NCBI RefSeq assembly: GCF_000472425.1 | Contig: NZ_AXAI01000016.1 | Location: 62,001 to 126,000 of the forward strand | DNA: 64,000 nucleotides | Origin: Bradyrhizobium sp. Tv2a-2 | GTDB taxonomy: Bacteria > Pseudomonadota > Alphaproteobacteria > Rhizobiales > Xanthobacteraceae | Reading direction: 5' to 3' | Part shown: one piece after another, positions 16,501 through 26,527 of the stretch | Numbering within the stretch: the first letter of the stretch is position 1 | Layout of the letters: every line of letters begins with the position of its first letter | The notes under the pieces: model-generated | The model's database searches: none | What the model was told of the DNA's origin: nothing | Seen by the model: only the letters and a program-made list of their open reading frames with translations | Position numbers and translations under genes: made by a program

Positions 16501-18026
16501 ATATCTCTGCAAGACCAGCCACGACCAGCGTGGAAATCCATGGCAATTTCGTCGACGGGCGCGAGGTCGAGGCCGGCGATGGCGAACTGCTCGACGTCCG
16601 CAATCCCGCAACCGGCGAGGTGATCGCGAAGATTCCGAACTCGACGGCAGAGGACGTCGATCGCGCGATGAAGAGCGCGCGCGCCGCCTTCGAGGGCAAG
16701 GAGTGGGGCGGCATGGACATCCGCGCGCGCGCCCGCCTCGTCAACCGGCTGGCGGATGCGTTCGAGGCCAATCTCGATCAGCTCTATCGGCTGGAGACGC
16801 TCAACAACGGCCGCCCGGTCAATGAAACTCGGGCGCAGCTGTCGCGGCTGCCGGATTTCTTCCGCTACAATGCCGGTCTTGCACTGGCACGCCGCGACGC
16901 GGTGATCCCGGTCGAAGGCTCCTATCTGAACTACACTCTGCGCACGCCGATCGGCGTCGTCGCCAACTGCACGCCGTTCAATCATCCGCTGATGATCCTC
17001 TGCAAGTCGCTCGCCGCAGTGCTCGCCTCGGGCTGCGTCACCGTGGTGAAGCCATCCGAATACACGCCGCTGACGACGCTCAAGCTTGCGCGCATCTTTA
17101 CCGACGCCGGCCTGCCGCCGGGCGTGTTCAACATCGTGCTCGGGCTTGGCCGCAGCGCGGGACGGATGGTCGCCGAGCATCCCGACATCAACAAGCTGGT
17201 GCTCACCGGCGGCACCGAGGCCGGCCGCATCGCGGGCTCGGCCGCCGCCAAGGTGTTCGCGCACCAGACGCTCGAACTCGGCGGCAAGACGCCGGTGATG
17301 GTGTTCGACGATTTCGACGTCGATCGCGCCGTCAATTACGCCGCCTTCGGCGCCTTCATCGGCGCCGGGCAAACCTGCGTCTGCGCCTCACGCCATCTGG
17401 TGCAGGCGTCGATCTATGATGAATTCGTCGAGAAACTGAAGGCAAAGACCGAAAGCATCCGTCTCGGCGATCCCTTCGATCCTGCAACCCAGCTCGGGCC
17501 GGTGATCTCGGCCAGGCAGCGCGATCGCGTGCTGTCCTATTGCAACTTCGGCCGCGAGGACGGCGCGCGGCTGGTCGCCGGCGGCGATGCGGCGAATATC
17601 CCCGGACACGAGAACGGCTACTTCGTCCAGCCGACTGTGTTTGCGGATGTGACCAGCAAGATGCGCATCTTCCAGGAGGAGGTGTTCGGCCCCTTCACCT
17701 CGGTGACGCGCTTCACCGACGAAGCAGATGCGCTGCGCCTTGCCAATGACTCGCCATTTGGCCTTGCCGCGGCGATCCGCACCCGCGACGTGGCGCGCGC
17801 GCATCGCGTGGCCGCGCACGTCAAGGCCGGCATCGTCTGGATCAACGACCATCATCGTCTTGATCCCGCCTCGCCCTGGGGCGGCGTTGACGCTTCCGGC
17901 GTCGGCCGCGAGTTCGGCACCGAGAGCTTCAACGATCATTTCAACGTCAAGAGCGTGATGGTCGCGACCCATGACCAGCCCTTCGACTGGTACCGCGACA
18001 CGGCCACGCAGCGGCGACTGAACTAG
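16497..18026 (+). CDS. NAD(P)-dependent aldehyde dehydrogenase
   Basis: 509-residue enzyme that oxidises an aldehyde to its acid with NAD(P). Catalytic Cys294 (AGQTCVCAS) and general base Glu260 (LELGGKTP) are present; NCTPFNHPL supplies the cofactor-site Asn region and the FGPFTSVTRF segment is intact. The closest family feel is betaine, vanillin or hydroxymuconic semialdehyde dehydrogenases, but the substrate is not assignable. The GTG start overlaps the GntR stop by 4 bases. An MFS carrier follows after 57 bases with its own GGGGAGG ribosome site, pointing to an uptake-plus-oxidation pathway. Confidence 0.94.
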   Translation: MNISARPATTSVEIHGNFVDGREVEAGDGELLDVRNPATGEVIAKIPNSTAEDVDRAMKSARAAFEGKEWGGMDIRARARLVNRLADAFEANLDQLYRLETLNNGRPVNETRAQLSRLPDFFRYNAGLALARRDAVIPVEGSYLNYTLRTPIGVVANCTPFNHPLMILCKSLAAVLASGCVTVVKPSEYTPLTTLKLARIFTDAGLPPGVFNIVLGLGRSAGRMVAEHPDINKLVLTGGTEAGRIAGSAAAKVFAHQTLELGGKTPVMVFDDFDVDRAVNYAAFGAFIGAGQTCVCASRHLVQASIYDEFVEKLKAKTESIRLGDPFDPATQLGPVISARQRDRVLSYCNFGREDGARLVAGGDAANIPGHENGYFVQPTVFADVTSKMRIFQEEVFGPFTSVTRFTDEADALRLANDSPFGLAAAIRTRDVARAHRVAAHVKAGIVWINDHHRLDPASPWGGVDASGVGREFGTESFNDHFNVKSVMVATHDQPFDWYRDTATQRRLN

Positions 18027-18083
18027 CGGGCGTTCGTCCGGGCGAGATCAACAGAAAAAAATGCATTACAGGGGAGGAAACAC

Positions 18084-19448
18084 ATGACGACGGTCAACTC
18101 AGGGAGCCGGCTGGACCGGCTTCCGATCGGGCCATTCCATCGCCGCATCATGCTCTTGGTCGGCATTGGCATGTTCTTCGACGGCTTTGACATCTATCTC
18201 GCCGGCTCCGTGCTCGGCGTCGTGCTCAAGACCGGCTTCTCGACATTGCCGCAGAACGCCGCGTTTATCTCGGCGACCTTCGTCGGGATGATGCTCGGCT
18301 CGTTCGGCACTGGCTTTCTCGGCGACCGCTACGGCCGGCGCTTTACCTACCAGTTCAATCTGCTGCTGTTCGGGCTTGCGTCACTCGCCGCGGCTTTCGC
18401 GCCGAACATGACTGTGCTGATCGCCTGCCGCTTTGTGATGGGCGTGGGGCTCGGCGCGGAGAACGTCGTGGGCTATGCGACCATCACCGAGTTCGTGCCC
18501 GCGCGCACCCGCGGGCGATGGTCCGGCTTCACCACGGTCTGTGTGGTGACGGGCCTGCCGATTTCGCTGCTGGTGGCCACCCTGATCATCCCGCAATTCG
18601 GCTGGCGCTCGATGTTCATCCTCGGCGGCATCGGCGCGCTGATCGTCTGGTATCTGCGCAAGTCCTTGCCGGAATCGCCGCGCTGGCTCGAAGCGAAAGG
18701 CCGCACCGAGGAAGCTGACGCCTTGTTGCTGGCGATCGAGCGCGAGGCGGCACAGGGCAAGCCGCTGCCGGCGCCCGCTGCTGCCACAGCCGTCCCCGTG
18801 TCGAGCGATCTCGGCACGCTGTTCACGGCGCCGCTGCTCTCGCGCATGATCGTGGGCGCGGTGTGCCTGATCACCATCAACACGCTGCTGTACGGTTTCG
18901 TCACCTGGCTGCCGGTGTTCTTCATCAAGCAGGGCCTGTCGATTGCGACCTCGTTCGGCTATTCGCTGCTGATGGCGCTGGGCGCACCGGTCGGCTCCGC
19001 CATCGGAGCACTCACGGCCGACCATTGGGGCCGCAAGCCCGTCATCATCGGAGCGTCGCTGATCACCGTCGTGCTCGGCATCATCTATCCCATGATCAGC
19101 GATCCCGTTCTGCTTCCGGCCGTCGGCTTCGCGCTGACGGTGCCGATCTATGTGCTGGTGGCGTTGTTGTTCGGCATCTACATCCCCGAGCTTTTCCCGA
19201 CCGAGGTGCGGCTGCGCGCCTCCGGCATTGTCAACACCCTCGGCCGCGGCGCCACCATCGTCACACCGTTCCTGGTGGTGATGCTGTTCGAGGCCCGCGG
19301 CGTCGCCGGCGTGATGGCACTGATGATCGGCCTGCTCGTGGTGCAGATCGTCACGGTCTGGGCACTCGGCATCGAGCCCCGCGCGCGAAGTCTGGAGGAG
19401 CTGAAGGGCGACGAGGCCGCAGCCGGGGTGCTGAAGGAGGCGTCGTAA
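18084..19448 (+). CDS. MFS transporter (AAHS/sugar-porter-like)
   Basis: 454-residue inner-membrane proton-coupled carrier with twelve predicted helices. MFS motif A is present in the first half (GDRYGRR), with a second copy (ADHWGRKP) at the repeat boundary, and GMFFDGFDIYLAG in helix 1 resembles aromatic-acid and carboxylate carriers. A central cytoplasmic loop spans roughly residues 205-250. GGGGAGG precedes ATG 18084. It is last in the gntR-aldehyde dehydrogenase operon and most likely imports the compound that operon degrades. An aromatic acid is plausible but not shown. Confidence 0.92.
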   Translation: MTTVNSGSRLDRLPIGPFHRRIMLLVGIGMFFDGFDIYLAGSVLGVVLKTGFSTLPQNAAFISATFVGMMLGSFGTGFLGDRYGRRFTYQFNLLLFGLASLAAAFAPNMTVLIACRFVMGVGLGAENVVGYATITEFVPARTRGRWSGFTTVCVVTGLPISLLVATLIIPQFGWRSMFILGGIGALIVWYLRKSLPESPRWLEAKGRTEEADALLLAIEREAAQGKPLPAPAAATAVPVSSDLGTLFTAPLLSRMIVGAVCLITINTLLYGFVTWLPVFFIKQGLSIATSFGYSLLMALGAPVGSAIGALTADHWGRKPVIIGASLITVVLGIIYPMISDPVLLPAVGFALTVPIYVLVALLFGIYIPELFPTEVRLRASGIVNTLGRGATIVTPFLVVMLFEARGVAGVMALMIGLLVVQIVTVWALGIEPRARSLEELKGDEAAAGVLKEAS

Positions 19449-19853
19449 GGCGACGCTGTGCCAATTGGAATGCCCCCGTTCCGGGGCGGTGCAAAACCGC
19501 GGCTTTGGCCCGGTCCAAAACCGCCTCGGCCCAACCCCGACCTCCAACCACCGGAAACAGCACCGCTTACTATCAAATTACCGCTCACACATCGCGCTTG
19601 CATCCCTTCGATACGCGCGCCATCATGAGCTTGATCCGAAGCGGCAGACCTACCCGGCGGATCGGAATGCCTCCGGTGCCCAATAGCCCCGGAGGCCTTT
19701 CATTTTGGGGGGACAATCACGCAGGGCTGTCATCGCCTTTTGACCATGCGATCACGCCGCCCGAGACCTTAAGCGCGATGACGATTCAACCAGATCTCAT
19801 CGCGCTTTAGGTGCTGCACAAACCTTATCTTGCACACACGCGACGGCGCGTGG
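19449..19853. other. 405-base gap with one half repeat
   Basis: Between the convergent MFS and cupin genes. Apart from a family A module 1 repeat at 19771-19807 I see no gene, tRNA or strong terminator; a GC-rich stretch near 19480-19520 has only weak pairing. Confidence 0.5.
19771..19807. repeat. Family A repeat, module 1 only
   Basis: AAGCGCGATGA (start) pairs with TCATCGCGCTT (end) across a short linker. It corresponds to the first half of the copy at 10738, in the opposite orientation, with no module 2 beside it. Confidence 0.75.
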
Positions 19854-20204
19854 CTAACCCGATGCCAGAGGAACATAGTCGTATTCACCGACGCCTTGTA
19901 GAACCAAGAACGTGAGCGACTTCGTTCCACCGTTGGTTACCAGATGCGGTCGAGCTGCCCTGACTGCAAAGACTTCGCCCGGCTTCAGATGCACTTCCTC
20001 TTTCGGATCCTGCAAGAACAGCCTCATGTCGCCTTCGAGAACGTAAAAAGTATCCGATATGTTGCTGTGGCAATGCCACGGAACCTTCTGCGTCGGCGAG
20101 AGCTGCAATTCCATAATACGAAAGCCGGGACGCTCTGCATGCTGAACGCGACGCTCCACTTCATAAAGGTGACTGGCGTCCCGGATCGGCTGCCCTTGTT
20201 TCAT
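19854..20204 (-). CDS. Cupin domain protein
   Basis: 116-residue single-domain cupin. The first metal motif is seen in VPWHCHSNISDTFYVLEG (two His and a downstream acidic residue) and the second in PGEVFAVRAARPHLVTNGG (His). It probably binds a divalent metal; whether it is an enzyme or a sensor is unknown. ATG 20204 is chosen because GAGGAGG sits seven bases upstream; an in-frame start at 20300 adds 32 residues with no family match. It stands alone between the MFS operon and the LTXXQ protein gene. Confidence 0.85.
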   Translation of the reverse strand: MKQGQPIRDASHLYEVERRVQHAERPGFRIMELQLSPTQKVPWHCHSNISDTFYVLEGDMRLFLQDPKEEVHLKPGEVFAVRAARPHLVTNGGTKSLTFLVLQGVGEYDYVPLASG

Positions 20205-20455
20205 GTCGGCCTCCTCAAATAACCGAGCTTCGCTTTCGATTCCCATCTTAGCTCTCGCGCGGCCTCGGAGTAAGCGTCGGGACCGGTGGCGGGATTGCAA
20301 GGAGCGTCATGATCGCATCCCTATTTTTATCTGCACGACAGAGCATGGAACTCACCGATGCGTGAGAGCCTGCTTGACTTGGATCAACATGGCCCCGCGA
20401 GCCCCTTGGCGATCTTCTGCTCAGGGGCGAAGGACACGAGACCCAGGAGTTCGCG

Positions 20456-20968
20456 ATGATGATCAAGAAAGTAGCCGTTGTAACGACTGCAGCTCTCCTA
20501 GTGGCATCGCCGTTTGCGTACGCAGCAGAGACGTCTTCCACTGTAGGAATGCGGCATCCTGTTACGGGAGCCGACCTGAACGCCTTGACGGATGCGCGCA
20601 TCGGCATGACCAAGGCCGCCTTGCAGCTGACGCCCGAGCAGGAAAAATACTGGCCGGCCGTGGAGGAGGCGATACGCGCGAGAGCGAAGAACAGACAAAC
20701 CCGGTTGGAACGGGTAGCGGAACTGCGCGATAGTGACCCGGCGGAAGTTCTTCGCGAAAAGAATCCGGTCGAACTCATGCAACAGCGAGCGGACAGGCTG
20801 ACCCAACGTGCGGCAGACCTCAAAAAGCTCGCAGATGCTTGGGCGCCGCTCTACAAGACGCTCAGCGAGGATCAGAAGAAGAGGATGGCTTTCGCGACAT
20901 TCGTCACCGGGCGCGCAATGCGAGAGACGATTGACCGTCGTATCGAATCCGAAGATGACGACGAATAG
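20456..20968 (+). CDS. LTXXQ-motif (Spy/CpxP-like) periplasmic protein
   Basis: 170-residue secreted protein. The signal peptide is residues 1-23 (hydrophobic, ending PFAYAA). Two LTXXQ-type motifs follow, LQLTPEQEKYW near 57 and TLSEDQKKRM near 140, as in Spy and CpxP chaperones of the periplasm. The mature part is helical and highly charged, ending in an acidic tail (ESEDDDE). It may act as an ATP-independent chaperone or envelope-stress sensor; this follows the family and is not demonstrated. It is monocistronic, with a 12-bp-stem hairpin just after the stop. Confidence 0.85.
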   Translation: MMIKKVAVVTTAALLVASPFAYAAETSSTVGMRHPVTGADLNALTDARIGMTKAALQLTPEQEKYWPAVEEAIRARAKNRQTRLERVAELRDSDPAEVLREKNPVELMQQRADRLTQRAADLKKLADAWAPLYKTLSEDQKKRMAFATFVTGRAMRETIDRRIESEDDDE

Positions 20969-20983
20969 GGCCGCATGAGTTGC

Positions 20984-21021
20984 CACCGTCGCGGAGCAAG
21001 TCGTGTTGGTCCGCGACGGTG
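20984..21021. terminator. Perfect 12-bp-stem hairpin after the LTXXQ gene
   Basis: CACCGTCGCGGA (20984-20995) pairs perfectly with TCCGCGACGGTG (21010-21021) around a 14-base loop, 16 bases after the stop. No T run follows, so it may be a 3' stabiliser instead of an intrinsic terminator. Confidence 0.5.
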
Positions 21022-21154
21022 CCAGCACTCAAGCGCGTGACATTAGCGTCATTGCTGCCGGAACATTGCACGGGCGTCGCTTGCAGCAGTTCGTCCTGGG
21101 TAGGACAATCGCCGGGACGACGATGCGCAACGGCCGTCGAACTTTGGCCGTCGC

Positions 21155-21250
21155 AGAGCGTCTTCGAGCGAAGCACCGGTTCGCGTAACGAGAACGCGTC
21201 AAAACAAGAATCCAAAACTTCGGTTCTGATTCAATCAGAACCGAAGCTCC
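21155..21250. repeat. Intergenic repeat, family B, with a small internal deletion
   Basis: Shares CGAGCGAAG, CACCGGTTCGCGT and AACGCGTCAAAACAAGAATC with copies at 38433 and 42080 but lacks about five bases after CGAAG. Its right part is a near-perfect hairpin (13-bp arms, one central base; TTCGGTTCTGATT and its complement) ending about ten bases from the scoB stop, where it could end transcription. Confidence 0.85.
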
Positions 21251-21260
21251 GGAATATGGC

Positions 21261-21911
<651 letters not shown>

Positions 21912-21927
21912 CTTGTTTTTCTCCCGT

Positions 21928-22635
21928 TCAGGCCGCCGGGCGGGGGCGGGTATTGCGGAACTCGATGCGCTTCTTATCACTGCCGACCTGAATGATGCGC
22001 TTCACGAAAATACCGGGCGTGTGGACGTGATCCGGATCGATCTCGCCGGCCGGGACCAGATGCTCGACCTCGGCGACGGTGACCTTCGCGGCGGTCGCCA
22101 TCATCGGATTAAAATTGCGCGCGGTCTTGCGATAGACGAGGTTCCCGGCGGTGTCGCCCTTCCAGGCATGGACGATGGCGAGATCTGCGAACAGGCCGCG
22201 CTCCATCAGATATTTGTGGCCGTCGAATTCCTTCACTTCCTTGCCCTCGGCGATCAGCGTGCCGACGCCGGTCTTGGTGTAAAAGGCCGGGATCCCGGCG
22301 CCACCGGCGCGGATGCGCTCGGCAAGCGTGCCCTGCGGATTGAATTCAAGTTCCAACTCGCCCGCGAGGTACTGCTGCGCGAACAGCTTGTTCTCGCCGA
22401 CGTAAGACGAGATCATCTTCTTGATCTGCCGGGTCTCGAGCAGCCGGCTGAGGCCGATGCCGTCGACGCCGGCATTGTTGGAAACCACCGTGAGGTTCTT
22501 CACGCCGGAATCGCGGATGGCGTCCGAGAGGGTTTCGGCGATGCCGCAGAGGCCGAAGCCGCCGGACATGATCATGATGCCGTCCTTGAGGAGACCCTCG
22601 AGGGCGGATTTGGCGTCAGGGTAGACCTTGTTCAT
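21928..22635 (-). CDS. scoA: 3-oxoacid CoA-transferase, alpha subunit
   Basis: 235-residue A subunit partner of the gene at 21261-21911. It has the Gly-rich CoA-site segment MSGGFGLCGIAE, SNNAGVDGIGL and the AxxGKEVKEFDG region of family I subunits. It is the first gene of the pair, starting at 22635. The 313-base gap upstream is shared with the divergent AsmA gene. Together the pair activates acetoacetate or a related 3-oxoacid to its CoA ester, feeding acetyl-CoA or, in PHA-storing bacteria, the acetoacetyl-CoA pool. Confidence 0.92.
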   Translation of the reverse strand: MNKVYPDAKSALEGLLKDGIMIMSGGFGLCGIAETLSDAIRDSGVKNLTVVSNNAGVDGIGLSRLLETRQIKKMISSYVGENKLFAQQYLAGELELEFNPQGTLAERIRAGGAGIPAFYTKTGVGTLIAEGKEVKEFDGHKYLMERGLFADLAIVHAWKGDTAGNLVYRKTARNFNPMMATAAKVTVAEVEHLVPAGEIDPDHVHTPGIFVKRIIQVGSDKKRIEFRNTRPRPAA

Positions 22636-22948
22636 GAAATGGACCTGCTGGAGAGCGGCACAAAGGCCCGCACTGACCGGATTATTAGGCGAAATCTTCG
22701 CAATGCGTCAATGATGGTCGCACGCACCCGTGGTCCTTATGCTCGGGAGCGGGAGAACGAGGCGACGGTTGCGGCCACCGGCCGCACCTCGTGGCAATAC
22801 GGGGCTGTGCGCAGCCGACGCGCGGCCTTGAAAGCGTCAAGAAAACCCATCAAGTTGCGCGGGTTGGCTCGGGTTCGGCGCGCCCCTGCCCGCCCTTTAA
22901 TCAAACAGCGGTTCGCGCAACTCGCCCGATCAGGACTGCGATCAGGAC
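22636..22948. other. 313-base divergent promoter region
   Basis: Separates the starts of scoA (minus) and the AsmA gene (plus). I see no repeat, hairpin or recognisable operator. Confidence 0.5.
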
Positions 22949-24895
22949 ATGGCATTGACGATGGCCCAAGGAATGAAGCGCCTGGGGACGCCGATTGCGG
23001 CATTGCTCGGCCTGGCGTTGCTTGCGCTGATTGCCACCTCCTGGCTGATCAACCGCGACGCGCTGCGTCAGGCGGTGGAGGCGCAGATCCGTGCCGTCAC
23101 CGGGCTCGACCTCGTCATCGTCGGCTCGACCGACATTTCGGTATTCCCCGGCAGCTATGTCTCCTTTCACGACGTCCGGCTGAAGGACGGCGGCAGCGCG
23201 GACCCTGCGCTCAAGGTCGACGTGCTGACCGCCAATCTCCGCCTGCTGCCGCTGTTGCTGCAGCGGTTCGAGATTGCCGACCTCATGCTGCTGCGGCCGT
23301 ATATCCATGTGCGGCGCGAGGCCAATGGCGACAGCAACTGGACACCGTTCATCGAGACCATCGCGCGCACCATGAAGCCGGGTGCGGAGAACCAGGTCTC
23401 GTTCTCCGAGATTCGCGTCCAGGATGGCGTGCTCAATTATGAGGATGCCGGCACCAAGGCAAGCGAGAAGCTCGACGATATCGATCTGTCGCTGGCCTGG
23501 CCGTCGATCTCCCGTTCCTTTGCCGCAACCGGCCAATTCGACTGGCGCGGCGAGCGGGTCGACGGCTCGATCGGCATCAGCGATTTCGTCGCAGCCCTCT
23601 CCGGCGATCGCTCCGGGTTGAAGGCGCGGCTTGCCAGTGCGCCGCTCAAGCTCGCCTTCGACGGCACGGTCGCCAACCGCACCAGCGCGATGATGGAAGG
23701 CACGCTGACCATCGACAGCCCGTCCTTGCGCAACGCGCTGCAATGGACCGGGCAAGTGCCGCCGGCGGGCGGCGGCTTCGGCCGCTTTGCGCTGAAGGCG
23801 CGCGCCAATGTGGTCGGCGGCTCGGTCGCACTGACCAACGTCAATGTCGAGCTCGACGGCAATGTCGCCGAGGGCGTGATGACCTATTCCAACAACGGCC
23901 GTCAGACACTGCAGGCGACGCTTGCCGCCGATGCGCTCGACTTCACGCCCTACATCTCGACCTTCCGGCTGCTTGCGAGCGGCGCCCATGATTGGAACCG
24001 GCAGCTGTTCGACCTCAACGCGCTGTCCGCCACCGATCTCGACATGCGCCTGTCGGCCGCGCGCGTCACCGTCGGCCCGTCGAAACTCGGCCGCACCGCC
24101 TTCGGCGCGAACCTGCGCGGCGGCGCGCTCGCGCTCTCGGTCGGCGAAGCGCAGGTCTATGGCGGCGTCGCCAGGGGCTCGTTTGCGGTCGCGCGAGCCG
24201 ACACCGTGGCGGATGTGCGGGCGCAATTCCAGTTCGTCGATGTCGACCTGGCGTCCTGCGTCGGCGAATTGTTCGGCATCAACAAGATCTCCGGCCGCGG
24301 CAATCTCAATGTATCATTGTCGGCCTCAGGCTCGAGCCCGTTCGGGCTCGCACAATCGCTCGACGGCAATGCGACCCTGACCGGCCATGACGGCGCCCTC
24401 TCCGGCTTCAATGTCGAGCAACTGTTGAAGCGGCTGGAGCGGCGGCCACTATCGGGCGGCGGCAATTTCCGTACCGGCTCGACGCCATACGACAACCTCA
24501 CGATTTCGGCGAAGTTCGCCGACGGCACCGCGACCGCCGAGGACATCCGCATCGAGGGCCCGACGTCGCGCGTGACGCTGACCGGCACGGCCTCCGTACC
24601 CGCGCGCGAGTACGACCTCAAGGGCGTCGCCAGCCTGACCTCGGGGGGCAATGACGGTACGGCCTTCGACCTGCCCTTCGTGGTGCAGGGGCCGTGGGAC
24701 GATCCCCTGATCTTCCCCGATCCGGAAAGCCTGATCCGCCGCGCACCGGCGGCCGCGCCCCTGCTCGACGCGGTCAAGGATCGCAAGACCCGCGACGCCG
24801 TCCGCTCGGTGATCGAGCGCTTCACCGGCGGGGCCCAGCAAAAGGCCACCTCCCCGGATGCATCGGCCTCGGCCGATCCCGACAAGGCCGACTGA
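22949..24895 (+). CDS. AsmA family protein
   Basis: 648-residue envelope protein with one N-terminal membrane helix (about 13-32, AALLGLALLALIATSWL) and a long periplasmic part. The N-terminal AsmA domain (INRDALRQAVEAQIRAVTGLDLVI) and C-terminal AsmA_2-like region are typical; family members are proposed to bridge the periplasm and carry phospholipids or assist outer-membrane assembly. ATG 22949 has a poorly spaced AGGA; in-frame ATGs at 22961 and 22973 are alternatives. The C-terminus is Ala/Asp/Ser-rich. Divergent from scoA; no operon partner. Confidence 0.88.
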   Translation: MALTMAQGMKRLGTPIAALLGLALLALIATSWLINRDALRQAVEAQIRAVTGLDLVIVGSTDISVFPGSYVSFHDVRLKDGGSADPALKVDVLTANLRLLPLLLQRFEIADLMLLRPYIHVRREANGDSNWTPFIETIARTMKPGAENQVSFSEIRVQDGVLNYEDAGTKASEKLDDIDLSLAWPSISRSFAATGQFDWRGERVDGSIGISDFVAALSGDRSGLKARLASAPLKLAFDGTVANRTSAMMEGTLTIDSPSLRNALQWTGQVPPAGGGFGRFALKARANVVGGSVALTNVNVELDGNVAEGVMTYSNNGRQTLQATLAADALDFTPYISTFRLLASGAHDWNRQLFDLNALSATDLDMRLSAARVTVGPSKLGRTAFGANLRGGALALSVGEAQVYGGVARGSFAVARADTVADVRAQFQFVDVDLASCVGELFGINKISGRGNLNVSLSASGSSPFGLAQSLDGNATLTGHDGALSGFNVEQLLKRLERRPLSGGGNFRTGSTPYDNLTISAKFADGTATAEDIRIEGPTSRVTLTGTASVPAREYDLKGVASLTSGGNDGTAFDLPFVVQGPWDDPLIFPDPESLIRRAPAAAPLLDAVKDRKTRDAVRSVIERFTGGAQQKATSPDASASADPDKAD

Positions 24896-25036
24896 AAAAA
24901 AGACCAGCTGAGCAAGGCGGGTGACCGTTGCGCCTTGACATACGCGGCCAATCGCCGCGCGCGGGTCGCGCCACCCACCAAGGTCTGAGGCGATTGCCGC
25001 TAGATCGCCCCGCCTCCCTGCGCTAGTGTTTCACCC

Positions 25037-25044
25037 AACCGGTT
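25037..25044. promoter_or_regulatory. Short AACCGGTT palindrome before the sugar ABC operon
   Basis: A central-CG palindrome about 35 bases before the GTG start resembles the core of LacI-family operators. At eight bases it is weak evidence. Confidence 0.2.
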
Positions 25045-25078
25045 AAAAAAATCGGCGAGACATCAGGGAGAGAACGAC

Positions 25079-26458
25079 GTGAGATCAAGGGGTATTGTTG
25101 GGCTTTCGATCGCGTGTGCGATGCTGTCATCTCTGGCCGCAGCACCTGCTTCGGCCGAGGACACGATTACGGTCTGGTGGGGCAAGGGCTTCTACAAGTC
25201 CGAAGACGACGCGCTGCTCAACGTGGTCAAGAAATTCCAGGAGAAGACCGGCATCAAGGTCGAGATCTCCCAATACGCCATCCAGGACATGATCCCGAAG
25301 ACGGTGGCGGCGCTGGATTCCGGCACCGTGCCCGATGTCGCCTATTCCGACACCTATGACGTGCAGGCGCAGGGCAAATGGGCCTATGAAGGCAAGCTCG
25401 AGGACCTCTCCGACATTCTGGTGCCGATGAAATCGGCCTTCGCACCGAACACGCTCGAGACCGCCTATCTCTACAACGGCCAGACCAAGAAGAAGGCCTA
25501 TTACGGCTTCCCGCTGAAGCAGCAGAGCATGCACGTCCAGATCTGGGGCGACATGCTGGAGAAGGCCGGCTTCAAGGCGAGCGACATCCCGACCAAATGG
25601 AACGACTACTGGTCGTTCTGGTGCGACAAGGTGCAGCCTGCGATCCGCAAAGCCACGGGCCAGCGCATCTACGGCGTCGGTCAGCCGATGGGCGTGGAGT
25701 CCACCGACTCCTTCCAGTCGTTCTACACCTTCATGGACGCCTATAACGTCAAGCTGGTCGACGATGACGGCAAGCTCCTGGTCGACGACCCCAAGGTGCG
25801 CGACGGCCTGATCCATGCGCTGAAGGACTACACCGACACCTATATCAAGGGCTGCACGCCGCCCTCCTCGACGACCTGGAAGGATCCGGACAACAACGTC
25901 GCCTTCCACAACAAGACGATCGTGATGACCCACAATTTCACGATCTCGATTGCGGCCAAATGGTTCGAGGATTCGACCAACCCGGCGCTGACCGACGAGC
26001 AGCGCGCGGCCGGCAAGAAGGCCTATGAGCAGGATATCATCACGGCGTCCTTCCCCGCCAAGCCCGACGGCACGCCGATCAAGTATCGCTCCGACGTCAA
26101 GACCGGCCTGATCTTCGCTAACGCGCAGCACAAGGCGCAGGCCAAGGAGTTCGTCAAATTCCTGATGCAGGAGGAAAATCTCGGTCCCTATGTGGAGGGC
26201 GCGCTTGGCCGCTGGTTCCCGGTGACAATCGCAGGCCAGCAGAGCCCGTTCTGGCAGGCCGATCGCCATCGTAAGGCGGTTTACGCCCAGTTCACCGGCG
26301 GCACCACGCCGTTCGACTTCACCAAGAACTACAAGTTCACCATTCTCAACAACGAGAACGTCTGGGCCAAGGCGATGAACCGCGTGGTGAGCGAGAAGGT
26401 CCCCGTCGACAAGGCGGTCGACGAGCTGATCGCCCGCATCAAGGAAGTCGCGGGCTAG
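25079..26458 (+). CDS. ABC transporter extracellular solute-binding protein (family 1, sugar-type)
   Basis: 459-residue periplasmic binding protein. The signal peptide covers about residues 1-26, ending PASAED. The mature protein has the family 1 fold (ITVWWGKGFYKSEDDALLNV at its start). It delivers a carbohydrate or polyol to the permeases encoded next. The start is GTG 25079 after GGGAG. The two permease genes follow after 69 bases. The ligand cannot be told; the strong Lys content and TGIKVEISQYAIQDMIPK segment are common in oligosaccharide and glycerol-phosphate binders. No ATPase gene is in the operon. Confidence 0.9.
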   Translation: MRSRGIVGLSIACAMLSSLAAAPASAEDTITVWWGKGFYKSEDDALLNVVKKFQEKTGIKVEISQYAIQDMIPKTVAALDSGTVPDVAYSDTYDVQAQGKWAYEGKLEDLSDILVPMKSAFAPNTLETAYLYNGQTKKKAYYGFPLKQQSMHVQIWGDMLEKAGFKASDIPTKWNDYWSFWCDKVQPAIRKATGQRIYGVGQPMGVESTDSFQSFYTFMDAYNVKLVDDDGKLLVDDPKVRDGLIHALKDYTDTYIKGCTPPSSTTWKDPDNNVAFHNKTIVMTHNFTISIAAKWFEDSTNPALTDEQRAAGKKAYEQDIITASFPAKPDGTPIKYRSDVKTGLIFANAQHKAQAKEFVKFLMQEENLGPYVEGALGRWFPVTIAGQQSPFWQADRHRKAVYAQFTGGTTPFDFTKNYKFTILNNENVWAKAMNRVVSEKVPVDKAVDELIARIKEVAG

Positions 26459-26527
26459 CGATATCAAGGAGGCCGGCTGCGGCGAGCGGCCGGCTTCACC
26501 TTCGCGAACGTCAAGACGAGTAGCGGC

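Noticed and set aside
21913..23442. Long plus-strand open frame of about 509 codons
   Set aside because: It runs antisense to the CoA-transferase pair and overlaps the AsmA gene in another frame. The composition looks like a codon-bias shadow and no family is recognisable.
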